Positions 1-8,158 are shown, numbered from the stretch's first letter. The stretch: DNA of 64,000 bases from Acetilactobacillus jinshanensis (GCF_004359375.1 NZ_CP034726.1:868001-932000), one strand, 5' to 3'. Program-made: numbers and translations. Notes: generated by a model from the sequence alone, not told the origin.

Positions 1-1
1 T

Positions 2-124
2 AAAGCCGACGACGCGATTGATACGTTATTACCTGCTGCTGAACTGAAGCTTAACAAGCAGCAGATTGGTCGGCTTGTCTACTTGTTCCCGTCGATCGCT
101 AGTGACGCCTGGATGAATCTCTAA
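2..124 (+). CDS. C-terminal fragment of an unidentified protein
   Basis: An open frame runs in from the left edge and stops with TAA at 122-124, giving about 40 residues ending in DAWMNL. No start codon lies in the window. It is followed closely by a terminator, which supports it being the end of a real gene. I do not recognise the family from this fragment. Confidence 0.6.
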   Translation, partial: KADDAIDTLLPAAELKLNKQQIGRLVYLFPSIASDAWMNL

Positions 125-153
125 TTTAAGATACTCGTATGCCTTTCTCATAT

Positions 154-190
154 AAAAGAGATGCCGATTTTTTGGCATCTCTTTTATTTT
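154..190 (+). terminator. Rho-independent terminator
   Basis: AAAAGAGATGCC pairs with GGCATCTCTTTT around a short T-rich loop and is followed by T residues. It ends the partial gene at the left edge and isolates the thioredoxin gene. Confidence 0.85.
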
Positions 191-215
191 TATATATACA
201 TCTTGCACAAAAGGG

Positions 216-243
216 TTGTATACGATATAAATATGCCTATAAT
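216..243 (+). promoter_or_regulatory. Promoter of the trx-msrB unit
   Basis: TTGTAT (216-221) and TATAAT (238-243) are separated by 16 bases. The site lies about 70 bases upstream of the thioredoxin start, with no gene between. It is read as a sigma-A promoter by consensus only. Confidence 0.6.
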
Positions 244-315
244 GATAATTGTAAATGAAGATAAACCATAAAGTTTATTTAGGATACACTGTTTAGAGAG
301 ACAGGAGGAATTCTC

Positions 316-627
316 ATGGTTAATGAAACTAGCGATCAAAAATTTGATCAAGATACTGCTAAAGGTTTGAGTTTAACGGATTTCGGTGCTAGCTGGTGCG
401 GTCCTTGCCACATGGAAGCACCGATCATCGCTAAATTAGCAAAAGACTTGGGTAATAAAGTTAACGTCTACAAAATGGACGTCGATGCTAACCCAAAGAC
501 CGCCCGTGCATTAGGGATCATGGGAATTCCAACCATGGTCGTCAAAAAGGACGGTAAGATCGTTGACCGGGTCACCGGTGTTCACAGCGAAGATCAGTTG
601 AAAGCCGTATTAGCTAAACACGCTTAA
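316..627 (+). CDS. trxA: Thioredoxin
   Basis: A 103-residue protein of normal thioredoxin length with the redox motif WCGPC (Cys28 and Cys31) and the cis-proline region GIPTMV. The family reduces cytoplasmic disulfides using electrons from thioredoxin reductase. The ATG follows AGGAGG at a good distance. The next gene, 21 bases downstream, is methionine sulfoxide reductase B, an enzyme family that is re-reduced by thioredoxin. The pair therefore looks like an oxidative-damage repair unit with the electron donor encoded beside its client. The N-terminus is short and lacks the usual Trp just before the cysteines' strand, so it may be a specialised thioredoxin rather than the housekeeping copy. 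Confidence 0.93.
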   Translation: MVNETSDQKFDQDTAKGLSLTDFGASWCGPCHMEAPIIAKLAKDLGNKVNVYKMDVDANPKTARALGIMGIPTMVVKKDGKIVDRVTGVHSEDQLKAVLAKHA

Positions 628-648
628 CTAATTTTTGGAGGCCGTTGC

Positions 649-1083
649 ATGAAAAACAGTAAGTACGAAGCAAACATCAAAAAATTAACTCCTGAACAAT
701 ATAAATGTACTCAGCAGCGGGGGACCGAGTGGGCCTTTACTGGTAAGTACAATGATTTCTATAAAAAGGGCATCTACGTTGATTTGGTCAGCGGTGAACC
801 ACTGTTTAGTTCAGCCGACAAGTATGATTCCGGTTGTGGCTGGCCAGCATTTACCACGGCCATTCCAGGTGCTTTGACTTCTGACGTTGACACCCGTGCT
901 GGGATGGTTCGAAATGAAGTTCGCAGTAAGAAGTCCCATTCGCATCTAGGTCACGTTTTTGATGACGGTCCAGTTGACAAGGGTGGCCTCCGTTACTGCA
1001 TTAATTCAGCATCGCTGAAGTTCATTCCGCTATCTGACATGAAAAAGGACGGTTATGGTGACTACATCAAGTACGTTGGGTAA
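649..1083 (+). CDS. msrB: Peptide-methionine (R)-S-oxide reductase MsrB
   Basis: A 144-residue MsrB, which reduces the R-epimer of methionine sulfoxide in proteins. It has the motif CGWPAF (Cys63 region), the HSHLGHVF block, and [11 protein letters not shown] with the catalytic Cys117. The two CxxC zinc motifs of many MsrB proteins are absent; the region reads [13 protein letters not shown], so this is the zinc-free form. The ATG follows GGAGG. It is probably co-transcribed with thioredoxin, its likely reductant. Confidence 0.95.
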   Translation: MKNSKYEANIKKLTPEQYKCTQQRGTEWAFTGKYNDFYKKGIYVDLVSGEPLFSSADKYDSGCGWPAFTTAIPGALTSDVDTRAGMVRNEVRSKKSHSHLGHVFDDGPVDKGGLRYCINSASLKFIPLSDMKKDGYGDYIKYVG

Positions 1084-1342
1084 ACAGAAGTACCTAGATG
1101 AGTTGACCTACGAAAGTCCTGACGTGGTGTTGGGTAACATTATGAGTGATTATCATTACTCATTAAATCTCCATGACATCATTGATCCGTGTGACTGGCT
1201 ACACCATTGTAATTATCAGCATCTGAAAATGAACGATATTGATAAGAAAATAATCCAGTCTCAGCAGCCAATGTTTTATAATGCTGTTCAGCACCGTCCC
1301 GTTAATCGTCAGGACGTTATTAAGATCGTTAAAGAGCTCTAA
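1055..1342 (+). CDS. Hypothetical protein overlapping the msrB end
   Basis: A 95-residue frame that starts 29 bases inside msrB in another frame. AAAGGA sits upstream of its ATG. It runs to a strong terminator and its codon use resembles the neighbours. It is acidic to neutral with several His and Cys residues and no predicted membrane segment. I do not recognise a family. Translational coupling to msrB is likely if it is real; the alternative is that the start lies further in, for example at TTG 1076. Confidence 0.55.
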   Translation: MVTTSSTLGKQKYLDELTYESPDVVLGNIMSDYHYSLNLHDIIDPCDWLHHCNYQHLKMNDIDKKIIQSQQPMFYNAVQHRPVNRQDVIKIVKEL

Positions 1343-1374
1343 ATTTGCATTGCAGAAGATTATCAAGCAATAAT

Positions 1375-1416
1375 AAAAAATCTCGGTTCATAGCTTTGGT
1401 GAATCGAGATTTTTTA
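1375..1416. terminator. Bidirectional terminator
   Basis: AAAAAATCTCG...TTCA pairs with TGAATCGAGATTTTTT around a nine-base loop. T-runs on both sides serve the msrB unit and the convergent DNA glycosylase gene. Confidence 0.85.
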
Positions 1417-1433
1417 TTGTCTAATTTAATTTT

Positions 1434-2081
1434 TTAATTTATTTTCCAGCCGTTATTGGGTAAAACGTCACGTTTACTCATCTGTGAAACGTAAGGATTA
1501 CCCTGAACGTAAAATCGAAGCTGATCTCCCTGGTTAGGTCCCTTGCTGACGCCAATTCGAGCGCTGCGAATAATCCGTTTAGCAGTTCGCTTATGGTCAA
1601 GGTCGATTCCCAACGGGCCGTTGTTACAAAGTGTCAAGCTATAACGATTATTAGTGATCCCAAAGGCCTGCATTAATTTAGCTGGGCCGTTAGTAATATT
1701 GACGCCACGTTGTTTACGGTTTCGCACCATAAAGTATTTGCCCCGAGCGGGCTCGATAGCCCGGATCATGATTCCACTGGGTTGACCTTTCGGTTGATCA
1801 ACGATTCCGAAGACTTCCCTAGCGTGAATTTTATAGATATACATGGTTCCCGGAAGACCGTATAACGGTTTGCTTGATTTGGTGACGTGATTTTTATACG
1901 CATATGATGTTGAATCATTAGCGCCACCGTAGGCTTCGTCTTCGACGATATAGCCGGCTAAGGTTCCTTGAGAACCATGATAGTACATCGTGCGGCCGAT
2001 TAAGTCTTTAGCAATGGCGGCCGGTGAACGATGGGCAAAGAACTGATCTAATTTATCTTTTAGAGTTGGGGTAGTGAACAC
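1434..2081 (-). CDS. mpg: 3-methyladenine DNA glycosylase (AAG/MPG family)
   Basis: A 215-residue protein with AAG-family signatures: LAGYIVEDEAYGG near residue 42 with the catalytic Glu, the intercalating-loop region GTMYIYKIH, and the C-terminal NGPAKLMQAFGI. The family excises alkylated purines in base excision repair. Start is GTG at 2081 with only a weak ribosome binding site. It is divergent from the glycosyltransferase-like gene and convergent with msrB. Confidence 0.9.
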   Translation of the reverse strand: MFTTPTLKDKLDQFFAHRSPAAIAKDLIGRTMYYHGSQGTLAGYIVEDEAYGGANDSTSYAYKNHVTKSSKPLYGLPGTMYIYKIHAREVFGIVDQPKGQPSGIMIRAIEPARGKYFMVRNRKQRGVNITNGPAKLMQAFGITNNRYSLTLCNNGPLGIDLDHKRTAKRIIRSARIGVSKGPNQGDQLRFYVQGNPYVSQMSKRDVLPNNGWKIN

Positions 2082-2203
2082 TTCGATTCTATGGATAATT
2101 TCACCCTTAATTCTAACAGGATTTTTAGAAATCGGGGCTCGGAAAGCCTTTGATATGTTAAAATTAACAATACAACATTAAAATACAAGGAAAGATTAAT
2201 CAT

Positions 2204-2881
2204 ATGAACGAAATTCCAAACGTTATTCATTACAGCTGGTTTGAAAAGGGTGCCATGCCCCAGGACGTTAAAGATAACATCCAATCCTGGAAGAGATGCT
2301 GCCCTAAGTACAAATTAATTTGCTGGACACCGAAAAACTTTAACGTTAATAAAAAATTATTTACCCGTCGTGCGGCCAAACAGCAAAACTGGTCAGCAAT
2401 CAGTGACTACGTTCGCTTAATGGCTTTACGTCAAATGGGTGGTGTGTACTTGAACGTCCACACCCGAATGTTTAAGTCACTGGATCCGTTGATGCACCGA
2501 CAATCATTCATCGGTCTTTCACGTCCGGGTGCCATTAGTGCTAACCCAATCTGGGCTGCCAAACCAATGGATAAAAATGTGACCGAAACGTTAGACTTCG
2601 TTAACCGAATTGCTAAACGGAACGATTTAGAAAGTCGTTTGAATGATCAGCCTTACATTACTTCAGCTCACTTCCTAAAGTACGCCTTGGCACCACAGGA
2701 TGATAAGCAATTAATTAACCATTGCTCAGTCTTCCCAACGAGTTATTTTCATGCTCAGACCGATGATAACGGTCAACCATTAGATAGCACTGCGTACACG
2801 AGTTATACACCACAGCATCAAATGGCTATTGGTCATGAATTCAAGGCTCGTGTTCATTATTATCTAAAACACATGATTTAA
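2204..2881 (+). CDS. GT32-like glycosyltransferase, DXD motif lost
   Basis: A 225-residue protein resembling the DXD sugar-binding (GT32, capsular or mannosyl) family. The N-terminus IPNVIHYSWF and the ISDYVRLMALRQMGG block before the active site are typical. In the family the next residues are usually GGxYLDTD; here they read GGVYLNVHT, so Asn84 and His86 replace the two metal-binding Asp residues. Each change could arise from one base substitution. The fold is probably kept but metal-dependent transfer is doubtful. It stands alone, not in a polysaccharide cluster. Confidence 0.75.
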   Translation: MNEIPNVIHYSWFEKGAMPQDVKDNIQSWKRCCPKYKLICWTPKNFNVNKKLFTRRAAKQQNWSAISDYVRLMALRQMGGVYLNVHTRMFKSLDPLMHRQSFIGLSRPGAISANPIWAAKPMDKNVTETLDFVNRIAKRNDLESRLNDQPYITSAHFLKYALAPQDDKQLINHCSVFPTSYFHAQTDDNGQPLDSTAYTSYTPQHQMAIGHEFKARVHYYLKHMI

Positions 2882-2888
2882 GACCATG

Positions 2889-2917
2889 TTGCGAAATCAC
2901 AGAATCCGCGTTATACT
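2889..2917 (+). promoter_or_regulatory. Promoter of the PyrR-attenuated MFS gene
   Basis: TTGCGA (2889-2894) and TATACT (2912-2917) lie 17 bases apart. Transcription would begin near 2924, just before the PyrR-binding hairpin. Confidence 0.65.
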
Positions 2918-2932
2918 CAACATGAATTAATA

Positions 2933-3044
2933 AGGGTCTTTAATCCTAGTCCTGTGAGGCTAGCAAGATACCAAATAATTTTGCAATGAAATCAATCATT
3001 AAAATTATGAGGGGTCTGCTTGCCTAAAAGTAAGTAGGCCTTTT
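2933..3044 (+). promoter_or_regulatory. PyrR-dependent transcription attenuator
   Basis: AGTCCTGTGAGGCT at 2948-2961 matches the PyrR-binding loop consensus ARUCCNGNGAGGYU exactly. It sits in a hairpin (2933-2972) closed by GGGTCTT and AAGATACC. The 3' arm of that hairpin (2966-2972) can instead pair with GGGGTCT (3011-3017), continued by ATAATTTT with AAAATTAT, which forms an antiterminator. That in turn excludes a terminator, GGTCTGCTT (3013-3021) with AAGTAGGCC (3032-3040) followed by TTTT. These are the three mutually exclusive structures of pyr attenuators: PyrR with UMP stabilises the first and transcription stops. Confidence 0.9.
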
Positions 3045-3104
3045 GAGTATCAGCACCCTTAAAATAACGAATGTCTGTGAGCATTCATTTTGGAGGTCTA
3101 CACA

Positions 3105-4334
3105 ATGGAACATGTCAATTCTAAGTCGGCTATGTCGCATAATCAGCGATTGACGCTGGCTTCCACCACAGCTGGTTTTGCTTTAGAGAACATTGATTAT
3201 AACATCGTGTCGTTTACGATGTCATCAATGATTGCAACGCTAGGGATTAGTGCGGCTGCAGGTGGCTTAATTCCGTCGGTTACCAACGTCGGAATGTTGT
3301 TCGGTGGTGTGTTATTCGGTCTATTAGCAGATCGTTTTGGCAGAGTTAAAATCTTCTCGTACACCATTTTCCTGTTTGCGTTAGCAACCGGTCTGATGTA
3401 CTTTGCCAACAACATCGATATCATCTATATCCTCCGTTTCTTCGGTGGTTTTGCCGAAGGTGGAGAATATGGTGTCGGTGTTGCGTTACTGGCTGAAAAC
3501 TTTCCCAGCCGTGAGATCGGGCGTTTGACGTCATATGCATCAATTGGTGGCCAGGTCGGTGCCATTATCACTGCTGGTCTAGCTTCCGTAGTTATTCCGG
3601 CATTTGGCTGGCATGCCTTGTTTCTGGTTGGATTAGCACCAGCAATCTTCGCGTTCTTTGTTAGGCGTCATCTAAAAGAAAATCATCAATTCAAGATGCG
3701 TTCACACACGAAGAATTATGAGAAAAAGGTTTCAATTAAACAGTTGTTTAACACACCAAAGATGGTCTGGCAAACGATCGGTTTAATCTTAATGGTCGTT
3801 GTTCAGGTTGCCGGTTACTATGGCTTAATGAATTGGTTACCATCGATCATGCAGAAGCATCTGCACATCAGCGTTTCAAAGTCATCACTCTGGATGATCG
3901 TTACCATCATCGGTATGAGTCTAGGTATGTGGGCATTTGGTTATCTAATGGATCGATTTAGCCCACGGTTCTCTTACGGGATCTTCTTAATCGCTGCAGC
4001 AGCTGCGGTATTCCTGATCACCGTTGCCTTTAATGCGGGAACACTACTATTCGCATGTACGGTCGTCGGTTTCTTTACTAACGGGATGTACAGCGGTTAT
4101 GGTGCCGTCGTTAGCCGGTTATATCCAATGAACGTTAGAGCCACCGCAAATAACTTCATTATGAACGTTGGTAAAGCTGTCGGTGGCTTTTCACCGGCAA
4201 TCATCGGATTATTAATGGATAACTATTCATTAACGATGGTCATCATGATCCTGTCGGCAATGTATCTGTTCAGCTTTGTGATTATGCTGACGTTGCCGAA
4301 CTTCCGGAAGTTAAAGAACGTTAGTAAAGCATAA
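3105..4334 (+). CDS. MFS transporter, probable pyrimidine or orotate uptake
   Basis: About 409 residues and twelve hydrophobic segments of the major facilitator superfamily, with the motif LLADRFGR between segments 2 and 3 and GGFAEGGEYG in segment 4. The overall look is that of the aromatic-acid or sugar-acid proton symporters. The ATG at 3105 follows GGAGG; a TTG at 3090 is the alternative. The gene is the only one behind a PyrR attenuator, so its expression should rise when UMP is low. From that I infer a pyrimidine-related substrate; orotate, an aromatic acid, fits the family best. The substrate is not shown by sequence alone. Confidence 0.85.
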   Translation: MEHVNSKSAMSHNQRLTLASTTAGFALENIDYNIVSFTMSSMIATLGISAAAGGLIPSVTNVGMLFGGVLFGLLADRFGRVKIFSYTIFLFALATGLMYFANNIDIIYILRFFGGFAEGGEYGVGVALLAENFPSREIGRLTSYASIGGQVGAIITAGLASVVIPAFGWHALFLVGLAPAIFAFFVRRHLKENHQFKMRSHTKNYEKKVSIKQLFNTPKMVWQTIGLILMVVVQVAGYYGLMNWLPSIMQKHLHISVSKSSLWMIVTIIGMSLGMWAFGYLMDRFSPRFSYGIFLIAAAAAVFLITVAFNAGTLLFACTVVGFFTNGMYSGYGAVVSRLYPMNVRATANNFIMNVGKAVGGFSPAIIGLLMDNYSLTMVIMILSAMYLFSFVIMLTLPNFRKLKNVSKA

Positions 4335-4409
4335 CTTTTAACTCTACGGAATGTAACTCTAATAAATAATTAATGCAATGTAATATGATTATCAAGCAAA
4401 CTATGAAGA

Positions 4410-4444
4410 AAAGGGCGACCCTCTAGGGCATCATCCTTTTCTCG
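4410..4444 (-). terminator. Terminator of the toxin transcript
   Basis: On the minus strand GATGCCCT pairs with AGGGTCGCC and flanking bases, followed by a T-rich run. It lies just beyond the stop of the 50-residue peptide. Confidence 0.6.
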
Positions 4445-4449
4445 ACCAT

Positions 4450-4602
4450 CTATTCATCTCGATGATGAATAGAATGCCATAATCGTTTAATAGAATTAAC
4501 TACTGATCGACAGGCATCGAGCATCGTCGAAAATTTTGACAGATCGACAGCAATCACACTTAGATATAAAGCGAGAATTACCAAAAACTGTAGAGCGGCC
4601 AT
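4450..4602 (-). CDS. Candidate type I toxin, 50-residue membrane peptide
   Basis: The peptide has an N-terminal hydrophobic helix (about residues 3-19, MAALQFLVILALYL onward) and a basic, His-rich tail ending HHRDE. This is the plan of type I membrane toxins. The ATG follows the Shine-Dalgarno AAGGCGGTGA. A short RNA encoded divergently 100 bases away carries two segments complementary to this mRNA: ten bases against codons 2-5 and six against the Shine-Dalgarno. No standard ORF caller would list a gene this short. I do not recognise a named family; Fst or holin-like toxins are the closest in design. Confidence 0.7.
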   Translation of the reverse strand: MAALQFLVILALYLSVIAVDLSKFSTMLDACRSVVNSIKRLWHSIHHRDE

Positions 4603-4673
4603 TTTATTCACCGCCTTGTATGCTATAAATTAAGCGGGTTAAGCTTAAGCATACGTTAATTATCATATCATAA

Positions 4674-4701
4674 TTGACAATCCGGTAATATCTGTTATTC
4701 T
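4674..4701 (+). promoter_or_regulatory. Promoter of the candidate antitoxin RNA
   Basis: TTGACA (4674-4679), a 16-base spacer and TATTCT (4696-4701). It is one of the strongest consensus matches in the window, as expected for an abundant small RNA. Confidence 0.7.
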
Positions 4702-4707
4702 AGAGTT

Positions 4708-4795
4708 GAAATTGTAGAGCGGTCAATCACCGTAGCAAGTCGGTTACTTGCTGAACGATTAAAGTAGGGCGCTTTAATTAGCGCTTTTCTTTTTA
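4708..4795 (+). ncRNA. Candidate antitoxin small RNA
   Basis: A predicted transcript of about 88 bases without a credible ORF. It contains TGTAGAGCGG (4713-4722) and TCACCG (4727-4732), direct repeats of 4589-4598 and 4608-4613. The earlier copies overlie the toxin start on the opposite strand, so the RNA can pair with the toxin ribosome binding site and early codons. Then come a hairpin GCAAGT/ACTTGC and a terminator hairpin GCGCT/AGCGC (4769-4784) with a T-run. Confidence 0.7.
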
Positions 4796-5095
4796 CCATT
4801 TTTAGAAACGAAAATAAAGAGACTGTCAAAATGACAGTCACTGATCCAACCCCAGAAAGTGTACCGCCATAAATTTACTGTAACTGAAATATAACTTTTC
4901 GGTAAATGACTTAAAACAACCCTTGTAATGATGGGTATAACTTCCGGAACATATTTGTAAGGGTTCATGAGAATTACACTAAAAAGACACCGTACTAATT
5001 AATCTGTCTTGGTAAATGTGATTTTTCTATTGTATCAATGATTATTATAAATAAGGCGACAGATAAGATACGGAGCCTTTGTAAAATTGAACAAT

Positions 5096-5138
5096 AAAAA
5101 ATCCTGATTCCAAGTAAATGCCAGAATCAGGATTTTTA
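5096..5138 (-). terminator. Terminator of hicD
   Basis: AAAAATCCTGATTC pairs with GAATCAGGATTTTT and is followed by T residues on the minus strand, just past the dehydrogenase stop. Confidence 0.85.
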
Positions 5139-5163
5139 TTTATCTTTAATTAATAATCTTCAA

Positions 5164-6099
5164 TTAATTCATTGAATTAATGTCTTTTTTAATACAGTCA
5201 GCTGAATGAGTTAACTTTTTCTTCTCTTCATTAGTTAAATTCAGATGAACATGCCTTACAACACCTTTTTGGCCAACGATTACAGGATAGGAAAGGTAAG
5301 TCTGGTATTCATCCCGATAGTTACATACCGGAATTTCTGTTCGGGCATCGCTCATAATGATTCGAGCTAACCTTACGGCTGCAGCCGCAATCCCGTACTG
5401 GGTGCATTGCTTATCACGGAAAACGACGAAACTTTCTTTGCGAGCTGACTGTTCAATGGAATTTAGGTCAACATGCATCTTTTTGGCTAACGGAATGATT
5501 GGTTGACTGAGCACCCGGACGGTTGACCAGGCAATGAACTGAGAACCTCCGTGTTCACCTAAGGTAAATCCCTGTACAGAACGTGGGTCAACATGAAAGG
5601 CTTCACTAACGTGTCGTTTCATTCTGGCGGAATCTAATAAAGTCCCAGTCCCAATAACCTGATTTTTCGGTAAGCCAGTGATCTTCTGATATAAATAAGT
5701 CATGACATCACACGGGTTAGTAACGACTATTAAAATCCCATGAAAGCCAGATACTTTAATGTGCTTAGCAACTGATTTAACTTCAGGCGTGTTCAATGGA
5801 AATTCAATCATCCGGTCACCAAAGCGCTTGGGGTCTTTCGGATGTAATTCAGCACCTAAATCACCTAACGTTGAGATAACGACGTCGGCATCCTTTAAAG
5901 CTGAGTAATCATTTTCTTGAATATTAACGTGATCGGGTAAATTAGGTAAGCCATCACGAATGTCTAAAGCGTTGGCGTGAGCTTTGGCTTTATTTTTATC
6001 AAAGATTACTAAATCATCAACGATTCCACTAGTTAAAAGATATTGAACAACCATGGTACCAACGTTGCCCATCCCGATTACACCAATTTTTCGTGGCAT
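5164..6099 (-). CDS. hicD: L-2-hydroxyisocaproate (2-hydroxyacid) dehydrogenase
   Basis: 311 residues of the LDH/MDH superfamily. It has the NAD fold GMGNVG at residues 9-14, VIGTGTLLDSARM with the Asp and Arg of the active site, and GEHGGSQF with the catalytic His. The order of motifs and the ending match the L-HicDH branch rather than classical lactate dehydrogenase. That branch reduces branched or aromatic 2-keto acids to hydroxy acids with NADH. The ATG follows AAAGGAG. Directly upstream on the same strand is an aminotransferase, which would supply keto acids from amino acids; together they would form an NADH-reoxidising amino-acid catabolic pair. Confidence 0.9.
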   Translation of the reverse strand: MPRKIGVIGMGNVGTMVVQYLLTSGIVDDLVIFDKNKAKAHANALDIRDGLPNLPDHVNIQENDYSALKDADVVISTLGDLGAELHPKDPKRFGDRMIEFPLNTPEVKSVAKHIKVSGFHGILIVVTNPCDVMTYLYQKITGLPKNQVIGTGTLLDSARMKRHVSEAFHVDPRSVQGFTLGEHGGSQFIAWSTVRVLSQPIIPLAKKMHVDLNSIEQSARKESFVVFRDKQCTQYGIAAAAVRLARIIMSDARTEIPVCNYRDEYQTYLSYPVIVGQKGVVRHVHLNLTNEEKKKLTHSADCIKKDINSMN

Positions 6100-6130
6100 C
6101 TTTATAATCTCCTTTAATTCGGTTCAAAAT

Positions 6131-7295
6131 CTAATGTTCATTAGCGAACTTCTGAATTCGTCGAACGGCTGCCTTTAACTTGTCAGTGCTAGCGGCGTAA
6201 CTAATCCGTAAGTAACCGTCACCGCCGGGGCCAAAGACGGCACCCGGAATAACACCAACGTGAGCTTCTTTAGCTAGTTGATAACCGAATTTAAAGCTGT
6301 CCTGAGTATATTTACTGGGGATTTTGGCAAAGATATAGAAAGCACCGCTTGGTTCAGGACTCGTGAAGCCAGCTTTAGCTAGACCATCTCGTAAAAGATC
6401 ACGACGTTTCTTATAAACATCGCGCATCTTGAGACCATCATCGTAACCATTCTTAAAAGCTTCGGTTGCGGCGTATTGTGCACACGTCGTGGCTGACGTG
6501 ATATTAGCAGTATGGACAGAATTGATTTTAGTAATAATCTTAGGAGCTCCGCAGACGAAACCAATTCGCCAGCCGGTCATTGCGAAGGTCTTTGAAGCGC
6601 CATTCATAACGATTGCCTGGTCAGGAAGTAGTTCACCCATTGATGTATGATGATGAACATAGGTTAATTCGCTGTAAATCTCATCACTGACGCAAAAGAT
6701 CTGATGCTTCTTAATCACTTTAGCTAAGGCTTCTAATTGATTACGGTTATAGGTATTGCCAACTGGATTATTTGGATAGTTCAAGACGATTGCCTTGGTC
6801 TTTGGATGAGCTTCTAACGTGGATTCTAATTTATCAGGAGTTAAAAGGAAGTTACTCTTGGATAGATTAACGTAGACCGGCTTAGCATCCATGGCTAAAA
6901 TACTTGGAACGTATAGTGAAAAGATTGGGGTGGGAACGATGACTTCGTCACCTGGATTAAGAATGGTGCTAAAGACATCCCGAATTCCTTCTGATACACC
7001 TGCGGTAACGACAATCTGAGAATCCGGATTATAGTAAGTATTATATTTATCATCTAAAAATTTAGAGATCGCTTTTACGAAGCGGTAAAATCCCGCGTGG
7101 ATCGGTGTAATGACTGTGATTATCTTCAATCGCTTTAATCGCAGCTTTTTTGATGTGTTCCGGGGTGTTGAAATCAGGTTCACCTAACGTAAGCTTAATG
7201 AGATCAGGAAATTTTGAAATCTTTTGATCAAAACCGATGATCGCATCGGGCTGCATCGTTTTGACATAGTTATTAATTTTGTTCGACAAGTCCAT
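6131..7295 (-). pseudogene. Class I/II aminotransferase with a frameshift
   Basis: Two overlapping frames together give one PLP aminotransferase of about 388 residues. The N-terminal part (IIGFDQKISKFPDLIKLTLG onward) runs to PRGILPLRK, then hits a stop three codons later. The rest continues in another frame from AISKFLDDKY through NYPNNPVGNTYN and SKTFAMTGWRIGF, which contains the PLP lysine. The break is at a run of four T on the plus strand, 7073-7076 (AAAA in the gene); removing one base restores the frame. Start is taken at ATG 7295, behind AGGAAG. It is either a true pseudogene, a phase-variable or slippage site, or a sequencing error. The family makes keto acids from aromatic or branched amino acids, matching hicD downstream. 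Confidence 0.85.
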
Positions 7296-7326
7296 GAATA
7301 TGCACTTCCTATTTTCCATTCATAAT

Positions 7327-7416
7327 TAAAAAAGGCCCCACAATTCTTTTAGGAATCGTGAGGATTTAATTTCCTTTCATTAACTATAAGGATAATATAA
7401 TCAAAATCATAGTCAA
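7327..7416 (-). promoter_or_regulatory. Promoter and leader terminator before the aminotransferase
   Basis: On the minus strand TTGACT (7411-7416) and TATCCT (7389-7394) are 16 bases apart. Between this promoter and the gene lies an eleven-pair hairpin, CCTCACGATTC with GAATTGTGGGG (7336-7363), followed by CCTTTTTT. The upstream gene has its own terminator at 7488-7509, so this hairpin may act as an attenuator of the aminotransferase-hicD unit. No ligand domain or leader peptide rich in one amino acid was found. Confidence 0.5.
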
Positions 7417-7487
7417 GAAAGCACATAAATTTGATTCGATATTATTGTTAATGTTTCTATTTTTTTAATTACCAACGGAAAATAAAT

Positions 7488-7509
7488 GCATCACGAATTA
7501 ACGTGATGC
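7488..7509 (-). terminator. Terminator of the 7523-8092 gene
   Basis: GCATCACG pairs with CGTGATGC; the T-tract on the minus strand is imperfect. Confidence 0.6.
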
Positions 7510-7522
7510 GCAGCATTGATTT

Positions 7523-8092
7523 TTAATTTAAACGGTCTTTAAAACGGCTTTTAGCCAGTTTCTTTTGCCGAGCCAGGAGGTCTTTAAGGAATTTCTGAAC
7601 CACCATTAATTGTTTCTGGTTGCATTTGCTCAATTCCTTATTGATCGTCTTGACGAGCTGTGGCTGAGTCGGGTTCTTAGGCTCGATAAAGGTCGCAACT
7701 TCGAACAGACGAAAGAGGCTGTTTTCTAGTGATTTATAATTATTGCGCTTAACTTTGGCATAAAGGTAACGATTATCTTTATTAACTCCCGCAAAGTAAT
7801 GCAGATGAGCCTGCCGAAGTGTAAACTTAAACTTGTTTGACGGCCGCTTATGCATATGAATAAACCAACCGACAAATTTCTGAAACTGGTTGAATTTACC
7901 GATGATCTGAATGCCGTGCATGCAGCCCACCACGTTGAATAATGGCGTGATCTTGTGGGGTGGATGGACGATCATTAGCTGAACCTGCGTTAACGGCAGG
8001 TGATGCTGAGCATAATGATACATCTTTCGCGGCACGTTGAATTCATTAGCTTGATTATCAGGTGTGATGATAAGGACCTTCCATTCTCTCAT
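7523..8092 (-). CDS. Hypothetical basic protein
   Basis: 189 residues, no signal peptide or membrane segment, with a basic C-terminus (LLARQKKLAKSRFKDRLN). A central stretch, GCMHGIQIIGKFNQFQKF, is followed by a motif rich in His and Tyr. Codon use fits the neighbours and a terminator follows. I do not recognise the family and assign no function. Confidence 0.75.
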   Translation of the reverse strand: MREWKVLIITPDNQANEFNVPRKMYHYAQHHLPLTQVQLMIVHPPHKITPLFNVVGCMHGIQIIGKFNQFQKFVGWFIHMHKRPSNKFKFTLRQAHLHYFAGVNKDNRYLYAKVKRNNYKSLENSLFRLFEVATFIEPKNPTQPQLVKTINKELSKCNQKQLMVVQKFLKDLLARQKKLAKSRFKDRLN

Positions 8093-8158
8093 CTAGATCT
8101 ATTTTACACCTATTCTTAACGGATAATGATATAATTAATACATAAAGAAGGTAATTTT

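Noticed and set aside
4774-4968. 64-codon minus-strand frame beside the toxin-antitoxin locus
   Set aside because: No ribosome binding site, and it overlaps the antitoxin RNA terminator; likely chance.
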